Assembly (NCBI GenBank): GCA_028280945.1
Contig: JANQKV010000023.1
Coordinates: forward strand, 1-53,888
Length of the DNA stretch: 53,888 nt
Direction of reading: 5' to 3'
From: Opitutaceae bacterium
Lineage (GTDB): Bacteria; Verrucomicrobiota; Verrucomicrobiia; Opitutales; Opitutaceae
Shown here one piece after another: positions 18,257 to 28,800 of the stretch (positions are counted from its first letter, which is position 1; each line of letters begins with the position of its first letter). The notes under the pieces were generated by a model, which worked only from the letters and a program-made list of their open reading frames with translations, was not told where the DNA came from and made no database searches. Both the position numbers and the translations under genes were made by a program.

Positions 18257-19497
18257 TGCGCCTGGGCACCGTTCTCGTATGCCTGGCAGCGTGGGGTGGC
18301 AGTCTCGGGTGGGCCTCCCCCCGCGGAAGCCTGGTCATGGTCGGCGGCGGCCTGCGGGCCAGTAACGCTGCCATTTACCAAGAGTTCATCGCGCGAACCG
18401 GCGAGACGGGATCCATTGGCATCATCCCGCTGGCCAGCGGTAAACCGGTCGAATCGGGCCACAAGTTTCGCGACAACCTGATCCGCTACGGCGTGCCTGC
18501 CGAACGGATACACCTCCTGCCGCTGGCCTATCGCGATGACTCCACTACCTCCGACGTAGACGAAAGCACTTGGCGCCGGAACGCCCGGAACCCGAAACTG
18601 GCGGAAAGACTGGCCGACTTCACCGGTCTCTGGTTCACCGGGGGCGACCAAAACCGCATCACCAGCACCCTGCGGACCGAATCGGGCGAAGAAACCGTGG
18701 TCCTGAGAGCGATTCGCCAGCTTTACGCCCGAGGCGGCGTGATTGGTGGCACCAGTGCGGGGGCCGCGATGCAAAGCGAGGTCATGATTCTTGGCGGCAC
18801 CAGTCCGTTCGCGCTGACCGAGCCGCCGAGGCAGGACTACCCTGACATGGAATCGCAGGAAAACGGGCCGCTGGTGATCGGCGATGGGCTGGGATTCTTC
18901 CCCCACGGCATCATCGACCAACACTTTGAACGCAAAGCCCGGCTGGGCCGCCTCATTGCCGCACTGCTCGGCAACCCGGCTGGCGACCGAATCGGCTTTG
19001 GTATCGATGAAGATACGGCGTTGGTTTACGACGCATCGACCGGCAAAACCAACGTGATCGGTGCCAGCAATGTTGTGCTGGTGGATGCACGCGACTCCAA
19101 GACCACTCCGGAGGCTACCACCGGCATTCGGCTCAGTCTTTTTGGCAACGGCGATCGACTCGAGCTGCCAGCCTTAACCTCAACGATTCACTCCGGTCGC
19201 ACCCTCATCAGAGAACCTTACCTCGACGTGCCCACCACCAACGTCTCCAGCCTGCTCACTCCCTACGGCGGCCGGCTCGAGGATGCCCTCGGCTTTCTTC
19301 TCGTCGACAACGCCGCAACACAGCATTTCACGACACGGGTGGCCACTCCGGCGGGCGCGACGGCGGAACTGCGATTTGAAACCGACACTCGCAGCGAAGG
19401 TTTTTGGGGATACGTCGACGGTCAGCGCGACAGCTACAGCGTGCGACAAATCCTGGTCTCCTGCCGCCCGGGGCTGGATTTCCTGAACGCGGAATAG
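18253..19497 (+). CDS. Secreted cyanophycinase (peptidase S51), long form
   Basis: 414 residues with a signal peptide (cleavage near residue 21, after GWA). It is a second S51 peptidase, only distantly similar to the one at 14518: the elbow GGTSAGAA puts the serine at residue 168, and IDQHFERKARLGRL carries H224. It has about 110 extra C-terminal residues that look like a beta-rich domain of unknown role. The start overlaps the astB stop (ATGATGA), so it is in the same operon. Two different secreted forms may split endo and exo cutting, or act on soluble and insoluble polymer; that is a guess. The hem genes start 63 bases later and could be read through. Confidence 0.88.
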   Translation: MMRLGTVLVCLAAWGGSLGWASPRGSLVMVGGGLRASNAAIYQEFIARTGETGSIGIIPLASGKPVESGHKFRDNLIRYGVPAERIHLLPLAYRDDSTTSDVDESTWRRNARNPKLAERLADFTGLWFTGGDQNRITSTLRTESGEETVVLRAIRQLYARGGVIGGTSAGAAMQSEVMILGGTSPFALTEPPRQDYPDMESQENGPLVIGDGLGFFPHGIIDQHFERKARLGRLIAALLGNPAGDRIGFGIDEDTALVYDASTGKTNVIGASNVVLVDARDSKTTPEATTGIRLSLFGNGDRLELPALTSTIHSGRTLIREPYLDVPTTNVSSLLTPYGGRLEDALGFLLVDNAATQHFTTRVATPAGATAELRFETDTRSEGFWGYVDGQRDSYSVRQILVSCRPGLDFLNAE

Positions 19498-20514
<1,017 letters not shown>

Positions 20515-20626
20515 TTAAGGCTTCCCAATTACGATTAACGCATGCCGGTCAGCTCTCGATCCCAGGAATCCACTTTGCTTGGCGACTCATTGTCCTGCGT
20601 AATTCGCCATTCGTAAACTCATCCCG

Positions 20627-21655
20627 ATGACTTCACGCGAACGTTTTCTCAAAGCCTGTGCCTGCGAGCCGCTCGACCGGCCGCCGATCTGGGTCATGCG
20701 CCAGGCGGGGCGCTACCTGCCCGAGTATCGGGAGCTGAAATCCCAATCTTCGTTTCTCCACATGGTGAAGACCCCCGAGCTCGCCTTGGAAGTGACGTTG
20801 CAACCGCTGCGGCGATTCGATCTCGATGCGGCCATCCTGTTTTCGGACATTCTCACCATCCCGGAAGCGCTCGGCCAACCCTACCACTTTCGCGACCAGG
20901 GCGGCATCGGCATGGAGTTCGCGATCGAAACCCGGGACCAGGTCGACGCTTTGGCCGACGCCGAGGTGATCCCCGACAAGCTGGCTTATGTGCCGGATGC
21001 CCTGCGCTTGATCCGGGCGGAGTTGGGCGACTCCAAGGCGGTGTTGGGATTCGGGGGCTCGCCCTGGACCCTGGCCACCTACATGGTGGAGGGCGGCAGC
21101 TCCGCTGACTTCGAGCGCATCAAGCTGCTCTTCTACCAAAACCGGGTGATGTTCGACGCATTGCTCGAAAAATTGACCGCGGCACTCATCACTTACTTCA
21201 GGCTGCAGATAGAGGCTGGAGCCGATGCGATCCAGATCTTCGATTCCTGGGGTGGCATCATTGCGGGCCCGGATTACAGCGCCGCTTCGCTGCGCTGGAT
21301 CAAGCAGATCGTCGCCGCCCTGCCGGCTGATTTCCCCATCATTCTTTATGCCAAGGGAACTGCGCCCCACCTCACCGATCAGGCCTTCAGCGGGGTGCGG
21401 GTGATCAGTGTCGACTGGACCAACGACCTGCCCATCACCCGGCAAAACCTGCCCGCCAACGTCGCGGTCCAAGGCAACCTCGATCCCGTGCTCATGCAGA
21501 CCAGTCCGGAAATCGTGAGCACCGAGGCTAAGCGTTTGCTCGAGTCCATGCGCGGGCTGCCCGGGCATGTTTTTAACCTCGGCCACGGCATCACGCCGCA
21601 AGCCAAGATTGCGTGCATGGAGGCACTGGTTGAAACGGTGACGAATTGGAGATAA
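20627..21655 (+). CDS. hemE: Uroporphyrinogen decarboxylase
   Basis: 342 residues. It removes four acetate carboxyls from uroporphyrinogen III, producing coproporphyrinogen III for HemF. Signatures: PPIWVMRQAGRYLPEYRE near the N-terminus, FSDILTIPEALG with the active-site aspartate, GFGGSPWTLATYM and QIFDSWGG, and NLGHGI near the end. A gap of 112 bases after hemF holds nothing recognisable. The start ATG is at 20627. Confidence 0.97.
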   Translation: MTSRERFLKACACEPLDRPPIWVMRQAGRYLPEYRELKSQSSFLHMVKTPELALEVTLQPLRRFDLDAAILFSDILTIPEALGQPYHFRDQGGIGMEFAIETRDQVDALADAEVIPDKLAYVPDALRLIRAELGDSKAVLGFGGSPWTLATYMVEGGSSADFERIKLLFYQNRVMFDALLEKLTAALITYFRLQIEAGADAIQIFDSWGGIIAGPDYSAASLRWIKQIVAALPADFPIILYAKGTAPHLTDQAFSGVRVISVDWTNDLPITRQNLPANVAVQGNLDPVLMQTSPEIVSTEAKRLLESMRGLPGHVFNLGHGITPQAKIACMEALVETVTNWR

Positions 21656-21677
21656 CCTGTCTTCCTTATCTGTCCGC

Positions 21678-23048
21678 ATGAGCACAACTCGCAAAGTCGC
21701 CATCGTTGGAGCCGGCATCACCGGCCTGACGGCTGCCTATCGGCTCAAGCAAGCGGGGGCGGAGGTCCGGCTCTTTGAAGCTTCGGGCCGCGTGGGTGGC
21801 CCGGTGCAATCGTATCGCGACGGAGAGTGGCTTGTGGAGGCCGGTCCCAATTCGCTGCAGGAAAACAGCGATGACCTCACCAAGTTGATCGATGATCTTG
21901 GACTCGCGGGTGAGAAGCGCACCGCTTCGCCTGAGGCCAAGAACCGCTACATCCTGCGCAACGGAAAACCCGTCGCAGCGCCGGCTTCGCCCCCGGCATT
22001 GTTGAGCTCCCCGCTCTTTTCGTTCGGTTCAAAGGTTCGCGTGTTTCGCGAGATGTTGCAGCGACCACGACAACGGCCGGCTGACGTCAGCCTGGCCGAT
22101 TTTGTTCGGAGCCACTTCGGGCCCGAGCTGGTCGATTACGGACTGAATCCGTTTGTCTCCGGGGTCTATGCCGGGGACCCGACGAAGCTTTCGGCTAAGT
22201 ATTCCTTCCCTTCCCTTTGGCGGATCGAAAGCGAGTCCGGCTCGATCATTCGCGGGCAAATCAAGGCCGCCAAGACGCGCCGGGCGGCCGGCGGGCGCAG
22301 CGGTCCTCCCCCGATCATTTCATTTACCGAAGGGCTGGGGATGTTACCGCAGGCGCTCGCCCGGGAAATCGGCGACGACGACATCGGCTTGGGGGCGCGG
22401 ATCAAAAGCCTCATTCCCGGCGAACGGTGGGGAGTCGTTTGGAATCGAGATGGCGAGACACAGGTGGAAGAGGTTGACCGCGTGGTCCTGGCGCTTCCGG
22501 CCAAGGCTTTGAGTGAACTCGCCCTCGGATCATTGGGCGAACGACCGCTGGCCCCGTTGGCGAATATCATTTATCCGCCGGTTTCCTCCCTGTTTCTCGG
22601 TTACCGCCGCGAGCAGATTGCTCACCCGCTTGACGGATTTGGGATTCTGATGCCCCAGGTCGAGCACCGCCAGGTCTTGGGCATATTGTTTTCCTCCACC
22701 CTGTTCGAAGGGCGGGCTCCCACCGGGCACGTTGGGCTCACGGTCATGTTTGGCGGCGTCAACCGCACCGACTTGGGCGATGCCGACGAGCCGACCCTCG
22801 TTGGCATCGCCAAGCGTGAACTGGGGGAGATCCTGGGCGCAACCGGCGACCCTGTCTTTCAGCGCCTCAGCCAATGGCCGCGAGCGATCCCGCAATACGA
22901 TCTCGGTTATGGCCAGTTCATCTCCGTGATCGAAGACTGCGAGCGCAGCCACCGCGGCCTGTTGATCGGCGGACACGTGCGCGACGGCATCTCTTTGTCC
23001 AATTGCATTTCCGCCGGCGAAAAACTGGCGAAGCGCAGTTTGGCCTGA
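21678..23048 (+). CDS. hemY: Protoporphyrinogen oxidase, HemY type
   Basis: 456 residues. A flavin-binding Rossmann fold opens the protein (VAIVGAGITGLTAAYRL), followed by the HemY/PPOX pattern EAGPNSLQ and PFVSGVYAGDPTKLS, and a C-terminal FAD-contact segment near GLLIGGHVRDGIS. It oxidises protoporphyrinogen IX (or coproporphyrinogen III in the coproporphyrin route) with O2. Since hemF is next door, the protoporphyrin route is the likely one. It starts 22 bases after hemE. A convergent gene lies 37 bases on. Confidence 0.93.
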   Translation: MSTTRKVAIVGAGITGLTAAYRLKQAGAEVRLFEASGRVGGPVQSYRDGEWLVEAGPNSLQENSDDLTKLIDDLGLAGEKRTASPEAKNRYILRNGKPVAAPASPPALLSSPLFSFGSKVRVFREMLQRPRQRPADVSLADFVRSHFGPELVDYGLNPFVSGVYAGDPTKLSAKYSFPSLWRIESESGSIIRGQIKAAKTRRAAGGRSGPPPIISFTEGLGMLPQALAREIGDDDIGLGARIKSLIPGERWGVVWNRDGETQVEEVDRVVLALPAKALSELALGSLGERPLAPLANIIYPPVSSLFLGYRREQIAHPLDGFGILMPQVEHRQVLGILFSSTLFEGRAPTGHVGLTVMFGGVNRTDLGDADEPTLVGIAKRELGEILGATGDPVFQRLSQWPRAIPQYDLGYGQFISVIEDCERSHRGLLIGGHVRDGISLSNCISAGEKLAKRSLA

Positions 23049-23085
23049 TCCGGCCGATCGGCTAGGGCGAGGCCAGCCAGCGGAC

Positions 23086-24369
23086 TTAGCCCGCGGTGTT
23101 GATCCGGACCAATACCACACCCTCCACCGCTTTGCCTCGCGATACAGCGGGGAAAAACGGCAGCGCCGACACCCACTCCACCAGAGCGGTGTCGCCGACC
23201 GGCTGCGTGCAGGCCAAATCCACAAATACGCCCAACCCCGCTCCATCGGGTGAAACCCGGATAAAATATGCCGCGCCGTCGTCGGCGATCTGTTGGCGTT
23301 GGGAGGGAGAGAGCAGCGAGTGAATCAGAGCGGCCGACGCGTCCGTTTCGTTGTCGCGGTGTCGAACGATGTGGTCGAGCACGAGGAATTGATTCGTTTC
23401 ATCCCACGTAAGGGGAGTTCGGCGTTCGGAGAGATTCGTGGCGATCTCCCGGTCGCCTTCGAACAGGTGCACGCGGGTGTGGTCGATCTGGAAGCCCTGA
23501 GGAAATCCGGCCCGCGTGAACCGGATGTCTTTCTTTTCTCCCGCTGCCAACGGTCCGATGGGTTCCGCGAACACCCGGTGCTGGCGAAGCGGCACTTCGT
23601 TTTCGATCAGCGTGAATTCCACGAACACAACCACCCAGGGGTCGGTCATCGACTTCCGTGGTGACACCGTGAATACGAATTCGACGGCATCAAATCCCGG
23701 ATCCTCGCTGGTTTTCTCCTGAATCCGGCGATCGAACCATCCGGGATCCAGTTGTTGGGACTGCGCCTGGATCAGGGCCGCATCAAAATCGAACTGGGCC
23801 TGGGCCAGTTCCGCCCCGCTTTGCTGACTCACGGCAAGTGCTCCCTGCGGGGTGGTATTGGGGTTGTTCAGAATCGCATCGCGCTGGGCCGCTTGCGCGA
23901 TGGCTCCCTGCAAGCGGGTCGTGGCCGCATTCACGCTCGCATCAACACTGGATGCGGCCAGCGCCCGGTCGGCGACCCAGCGGCGCAACGGATCCGTCAC
24001 GGGGCTGTAGGTCTTTTCGGTCGCGAGACCATCGATATCGGCGGAGTTGGCGGAGACTTTGAGATCGTGGTCGAGGGTGAATTCGAAATCAGGAGCATCC
24101 ATCGGGATCGACTGCGTCGCGCCATCGGTGCGGGCGAGAAAGCTCTTTCCATCGGTGCCCTCCACAGTCCACCAGATGTCTGCATGTTTCACGGCAAGAT
24201 CAGCCCCGAGAAACAACATGTGGGTCTTCTCAAGCGCAGCCTGTGACTGGACCTCCCGTGGGCTGGATGTCGCGGTTGCCTGGGTGGTTGCCAATACGAG
24301 CAACGCGAGAAGCAACCCCCGGGAAGAGGCTGCCCGACCAGAAGAGGTAAAATCGACCAAAGAAAGCAT
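23086..24369 (-). CDS. Secreted protein of unknown function
   Basis: 427 residues; I do not recognise the family. The N-terminal 35 residues contain a hydrophobic core (LLLALLVLATTQA), so a signal peptide after a longer positively charged start is likely. Residues about 45-120 look like a beta domain, 130-220 are helical and rich in Ala and Gln (possible coiled coil), and 225-427 look beta-rich again. No catalytic motif or lipobox is visible. It is on the minus strand, convergent with the hem cluster and downstream of the lacI-type gene with a 139-base gap, so it may be co-transcribed with it or independent. Confidence 0.7.
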   Translation of the reverse strand: MLSLVDFTSSGRAASSRGLLLALLVLATTQATATSSPREVQSQAALEKTHMLFLGADLAVKHADIWWTVEGTDGKSFLARTDGATQSIPMDAPDFEFTLDHDLKVSANSADIDGLATEKTYSPVTDPLRRWVADRALAASSVDASVNAATTRLQGAIAQAAQRDAILNNPNTTPQGALAVSQQSGAELAQAQFDFDAALIQAQSQQLDPGWFDRRIQEKTSEDPGFDAVEFVFTVSPRKSMTDPWVVVFVEFTLIENEVPLRQHRVFAEPIGPLAAGEKKDIRFTRAGFPQGFQIDHTRVHLFEGDREIATNLSERRTPLTWDETNQFLVLDHIVRHRDNETDASAALIHSLLSPSQRQQIADDGAAYFIRVSPDGAGLGVFVDLACTQPVGDTALVEWVSALPFFPAVSRGKAVEGVVLVRINTAG

Positions 24370-24508
24370 GCTTGATTTAACCTTACATCATACCGGGCTG
24401 GTCCCCCTCATCAAGTGATTGTGTGGGTTTCAATAAAACATCGGTCCCCTCCTCTCTCGCCCTCAAGCACTGAGCGCAACCCTCCCGCCGTAAACGAAGG
24501 CAACGCCG

Positions 24509-25663
24509 CTAAGAAATCGATGGCACCAACCGCCGTTGCTTCGGCCGCGGTCCAACCGTGCCCCGGGGCACAACCTCGATCGGCAGGACGATGGGAGACA
24601 CCTGTTGAACCTCGTCCTGATTCGAATCGATCCGCCGCATCAGGAGATCCACTGCCATGCGCCCCATCTGCACCAGCGGTTGTTTTACCGTGGTGAGCTG
24701 TGGCACCGAGGAGCGGGAAAGCGAAGTATCGTCAAACCCCACCACGGAAATGTCGTCCGGAATGCGGAGCCCCATCTCGGAAACGGCATGCATGCAACCC
24801 ACCGCCATGCCATCGTTGCCGCAAAAGATCGCATCCGGCAGCGGCTGCCCCTGGTTTTGCCGAAACCACGTCAAGGTGGCCTGGCGGGCGATCTCCTGGT
24901 TGAAGTCCGAGTAGTGAAGCAGCGATCGGCTGAACCGTATTTTGTGCCGCTGGAGCGCGCGGCGATATCCCTTGACGCGGCACTCGGTGCCTCGGACGCC
25001 CTTCAGACCAGCCAAATGCAGGATGCGGCGATGCCCTTGCGAGATCAAATGCTCGGTGATGGCGAACCCGCCGTGCTCATCATCACACTCGATGTTGACC
25101 GCTCCGGGATAATCCAGGTTGCCGTGGATGGTCACAATCGGGAAGTGCGAGGGCAGCAGACCTATCGTCTCTTCGTCGCAGGTCGGCGCCAACAGGATCA
25201 AACCATCGATGCGACCGTCGCAAAAACCAGGCAGGCGCTCGCGGGCGTCTTCCTCCCAATTGTGCAGGGCAAAGACAGTGGTGGTTTGATCATGGTGGGT
25301 CGCTGCGGAAAGCACGCCGTTGAACAAGGCGAGGAAGTAGTGGTTCACTTCCAGGGCGTCGTAGAGTACCGCGGCAAGACCAAACGTGTGCATGCGCCGC
25401 TGGAGCAGCGCCCGGGCGGCCGCGTTGGGCCGGTAGCGCAGTCGCTTCGCCGCCTTGAGGATACGCTCGCGCGTGGCCGCGGAAATCCGCGAGGAGGTCT
25501 TGGTTCCGTTCAAGGCCGCGGACGCGGCCATGGCGGAAACCCCGGCAGCGCGCCCGACGTCCGCTAGGGTGGTGGCGCGAGAGGACTTGGATTTGGAGGG
25601 GCGAGGCACAGCAAAGCCGGAACATTTGGGCGAGGTCAGTTGCATCGCAAGATTCCGCTGCAT
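24509..25663 (-). CDS. LacI family transcriptional regulator
   Basis: 384 residues from the ATG at 25663; the frame runs open further upstream but through a terminator, and an ATG at 25645 is also possible. The helix-turn-helix with hinge covers about residues 25-80: TTLADVGRAAGVSAMAASAA, then RISAATRERILKAAKRLRY. The rest is a periplasmic-binding-protein-like sensor with GFDDTSLSRSSVPQLTTVKQ near the end, the usual LacI/GalR C-terminal pattern. Such proteins repress or activate sugar-uptake genes. It is immediately downstream of a large TonB receptor on the same strand but separated by a terminator, so it probably has its own promoter. A candidate operator lies upstream of the receptor at 29824. 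Confidence 0.93.
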   Translation of the reverse strand: MQRNLAMQLTSPKCSGFAVPRPSKSKSSRATTLADVGRAAGVSAMAASAALNGTKTSSRISAATRERILKAAKRLRYRPNAAARALLQRRMHTFGLAAVLYDALEVNHYFLALFNGVLSAATHHDQTTTVFALHNWEEDARERLPGFCDGRIDGLILLAPTCDEETIGLLPSHFPIVTIHGNLDYPGAVNIECDDEHGGFAITEHLISQGHRRILHLAGLKGVRGTECRVKGYRRALQRHKIRFSRSLLHYSDFNQEIARQATLTWFRQNQGQPLPDAIFCGNDGMAVGCMHAVSEMGLRIPDDISVVGFDDTSLSRSSVPQLTTVKQPLVQMGRMAVDLLMRRIDSNQDEVQQVSPIVLPIEVVPRGTVGPRPKQRRLVPSIS

Positions 25664-25717
25664 GGAAAAGTTCCCACCGTTGAGTATCGAGAATGGCAAT
25701 ACGCCGGTTCCGCCAAG

Positions 25718-25749
25718 AAAAACCCCCGCCGGTGCACCGGCGGGGGTTT
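25718..25749 (-). terminator. Intrinsic terminator after the large TonB receptor
   Basis: A perfect 30-base palindrome (arms 25720-25732 and 25737-25749, loop TGCA) ends, read on the minus strand, in TTTTT at 25722-25718. It lies 103 bases past the receptor stop and before the lacI-type gene. On the plus strand it is followed by only TTTG, so it should work mainly on minus-strand transcripts. Confidence 0.9.
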
Positions 25750-25851
25750 GAATTCCTTTTGACCAACCCAAGGGCCGGACGGGATTCCGTGGCGGGTCTG
25801 GCTTGCCCCCCGGCAAGACCTGCCCTGTCACACGGAACCGTTGCCGAAAGA

Positions 25852-28800
25852 TCAGAAGGAGAACGTATTTGTGAGCGCCCACGTCATGCCTTCGGTGATA
25901 CGCTGGGCCGCGATTTCACCGTCCGGATTAGCCGAGATCGGGGTCAGACCCTTGTTCTCGCCGACGTTGCGCATGTTGAGCTGGATGCGCCAGTTGAGCG
26001 CCTCGGTGAGTTGACGGCTGTAGCCGACCCACAGATCGAGGTGGCCTTCGCTTTCACCGTAGATCGGCTTCTCCACACTCAGGCCGGACAGGTCATCTTT
26101 CAGGCCGTAACCCAGGATTTGCTTGTCCTGCCAGCGGTAGGCACCACCAACGTTGACTCCCTTGAAGCGACCCTCACTGAAGTTGTAGTTGGTGATGGCG
26201 CTGAAGCGCCACGGGCGCAGCTCGGGCACATCAAAGCCGATCGACTCACGCTGGAATTCCACGGCGGAGATGATGTTGTCCTCGTAGTATTGGCGGAGCT
26301 GACGGTCACCACCCCACCACAGGCGAAGATCACCGGCCGGCCCCTGGAGCTTGGACCACTGGCCGTCGATGAAATCGAGCATGGGTTGACCAAGATTCTC
26401 GCGGAAAGCGGTGGTCTTGGAGGCGTTGACCTGAAGGTTCCACTGGCTGGTCGGCTGCCAATTGATCTCGATCTCGTAACCCTCGGAGGTGTTGTCGATC
26501 GTGCCATTGGGCGAGATGCCGTTGATCTGGCCGTTGTTCTGCGAGGAGAACCCGGTGGTGTAGGTGCCGACGTTAAAGCCACTGGCTTCGGCGGCGGCAA
26601 CGAGCGGGTTGATGTCACCGGTGGAGCGCCACGTATTGTAGGCGTTTTGGAGCGCCGTCACATCGGCATTGATGTCGTAGTTCGAGAAGAACTGGGCATC
26701 GATGCCCGCCATCCACGCATCCATGGCGGCAAGCTGGGAGACCGTGCTGGGGTGGCTTTCCCAGAAGGGATGACCCGGCTGATACTCGTCGGCGTTGCCA
26801 CCGTTGTCGTCGATGTTGGCCCAGTTCCAGTGCCAGTTTTGGTTGGGATCAAGACCCGCCCGCCCGAAGGCATTGAGCAGGGTGTTGGAGGTGCCCCAGG
26901 CTTCCAGCTGGTAGAGATAATACTGGTTGGAACCCAGGATGGAGGAGCCGCCCGGCAGGTTGCCGTTCTTCACCTTGGTCTCGTAGTAGCCGACCTTGAT
27001 GTTGAGGCGATCGTCGAAGGCGCTGACCACCACACCATAGTCGATACTCTCGGCGGACGGATTGGCCAAGGGCTCACCGTCGTAGTTGTAGCGGGCCTCA
27101 ACCTTGTTGTTTTCGCCGTAGTTGTAGTAGCCGCTGAGTCCGGAGATAACGGGCACGTTGTCCATCCAACTGTTGGGGACGTGGGCCACCACACCCCAGG
27201 AGCGGGTGCGGCCGGTGTTCTCCAACACCTTTTCCACCTCATCAACCGAGGTGGAGGCGATGCCGGTGGCGTCCTTTTCACCCGTGCCGGTGTAGGTGGC
27301 GAGGGTGTCTTCGCGCCAACCCACGGTCGGCACGATGAGGCCGTCGAGCAGATGACCCTGCCACACGATGCCCTCGGAATCGATGGTTTGCTCCGTCACT
27401 CCGTATTCGGAGGTGAGCTGAGCCAAATCGCCGTTGTCGGCATTGAGGATGTTGGTCGTGCCGGTGACGCGCCCCGTGTAGTTAAACGGATTATCGGCCT
27501 GCACACCTTCGGACCCGAGCAGGTTGGTCCACGGTGCCCCCGGATCAACATAGGACGGATCCGCGGGGTTGGTGGAAGGCAACCAGGTGGTCTGGAAGAA
27601 ATCCACGTTCACCTGGCCCGACGGGTTGTAGTTCACATCGATGGGCGGGAGGTTGAGTCCCGAAGCCGAGGTGCGGCCAAACAACGGATCACTGAGATAG
27701 ATAACCGGAGTGACTCCCCGCGGGGCCTGACCCAATTGGGTGTTTTCCCCGGAGACCGACAGGTTGTTGGCCCACTCAAAACTGGTGGCACTCGGCTCCC
27801 AGGTGGTTTGCGCCTCGAAGCGTTCTTCCTCGGTATACAAACCCGTCACCAGGTGACGACCGATGACGCGCGTGAGCCAGGACTCATCACCAAAGACATC
27901 CTCGGCGCGGAACTCGGCAAACGCCGTAAGACGGTTCGTGTCGCGTTCACGATCGGTGCGCGTATTGTTCGAGAAGCTGCCGGCGGTGAAAGCAGCGCCT
28001 GCCATCGGGTTGGCATAGGGCTGGCTTGCTGATGGGGTGAACCCGTAAACCGTGTAGGAAGCAGGATCAACCAGGTCATCCGCTGTCCTGGTATATTGAG
28101 TGAGCTGATTCTGCAGGTTTCGATTGATATCGATGGAGATGTAGGGGCGGTTCCAAGCGGAACCTCCACGCCATTGCGAATAGCTCTGGCTGTCATAGAC
28201 ATACTCCAAACCGAGCCGGTTGTCGAAGAAGGTCTGGGCCAGCGTGATGTTGGTCGCATCCCATTCCTGGAATTCACGTTTGTTGTCGCCGTCGATCAAC
28301 TGGTTGTAGAAATCGAAGATCGAAGCGTCCGTGAGGGACTGGTCCTTGTAGTAACCGCGGCTGGCCAGTGGGTAGCGGGAGGGATTGCCCTCCGCGCCGT
28401 CCATGCGGTCGAGCTGCACGGCGTAAGCATTGAGACCACTGACGCGCAGCGGCGAACCATAAGGGATGTCGAGGGAGTTGTCGATCGAGCCATCGGCTGC
28501 CAAAGCGCCGGGGTAACCGCGAGGGGCCTGGCGGGAAACGAAGAACGGTGAATCCTGACCGTTGATCCAGAAGAAGCCGATGCCGCCGTTGTTGAGGGCG
28601 CCACTGTCAATCTGGGCCGTGCCCGGTTGGTAGAAGGGATTAAGAACCGAGCTGTTGGACAAGGGTCCACGGCCCGGATCGCCACCACCGGTTTGGTTGT
28701 AGAGGAACATGTCGATCACCGATTGACCGAGGCCGATCTTGTCCCGCACCCCATCGCCGGCGGTGTCTTCAAACCAGAGCGAAATGCCATCTTCCGGTGG

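Noticed and set aside
25693-28032. A 779-codon open frame on the plus strand
   Set aside because: It is antisense to the TonB receptor, gives a Gly/Val/Asp-rich text with no domain, and follows codon bias of the real gene.
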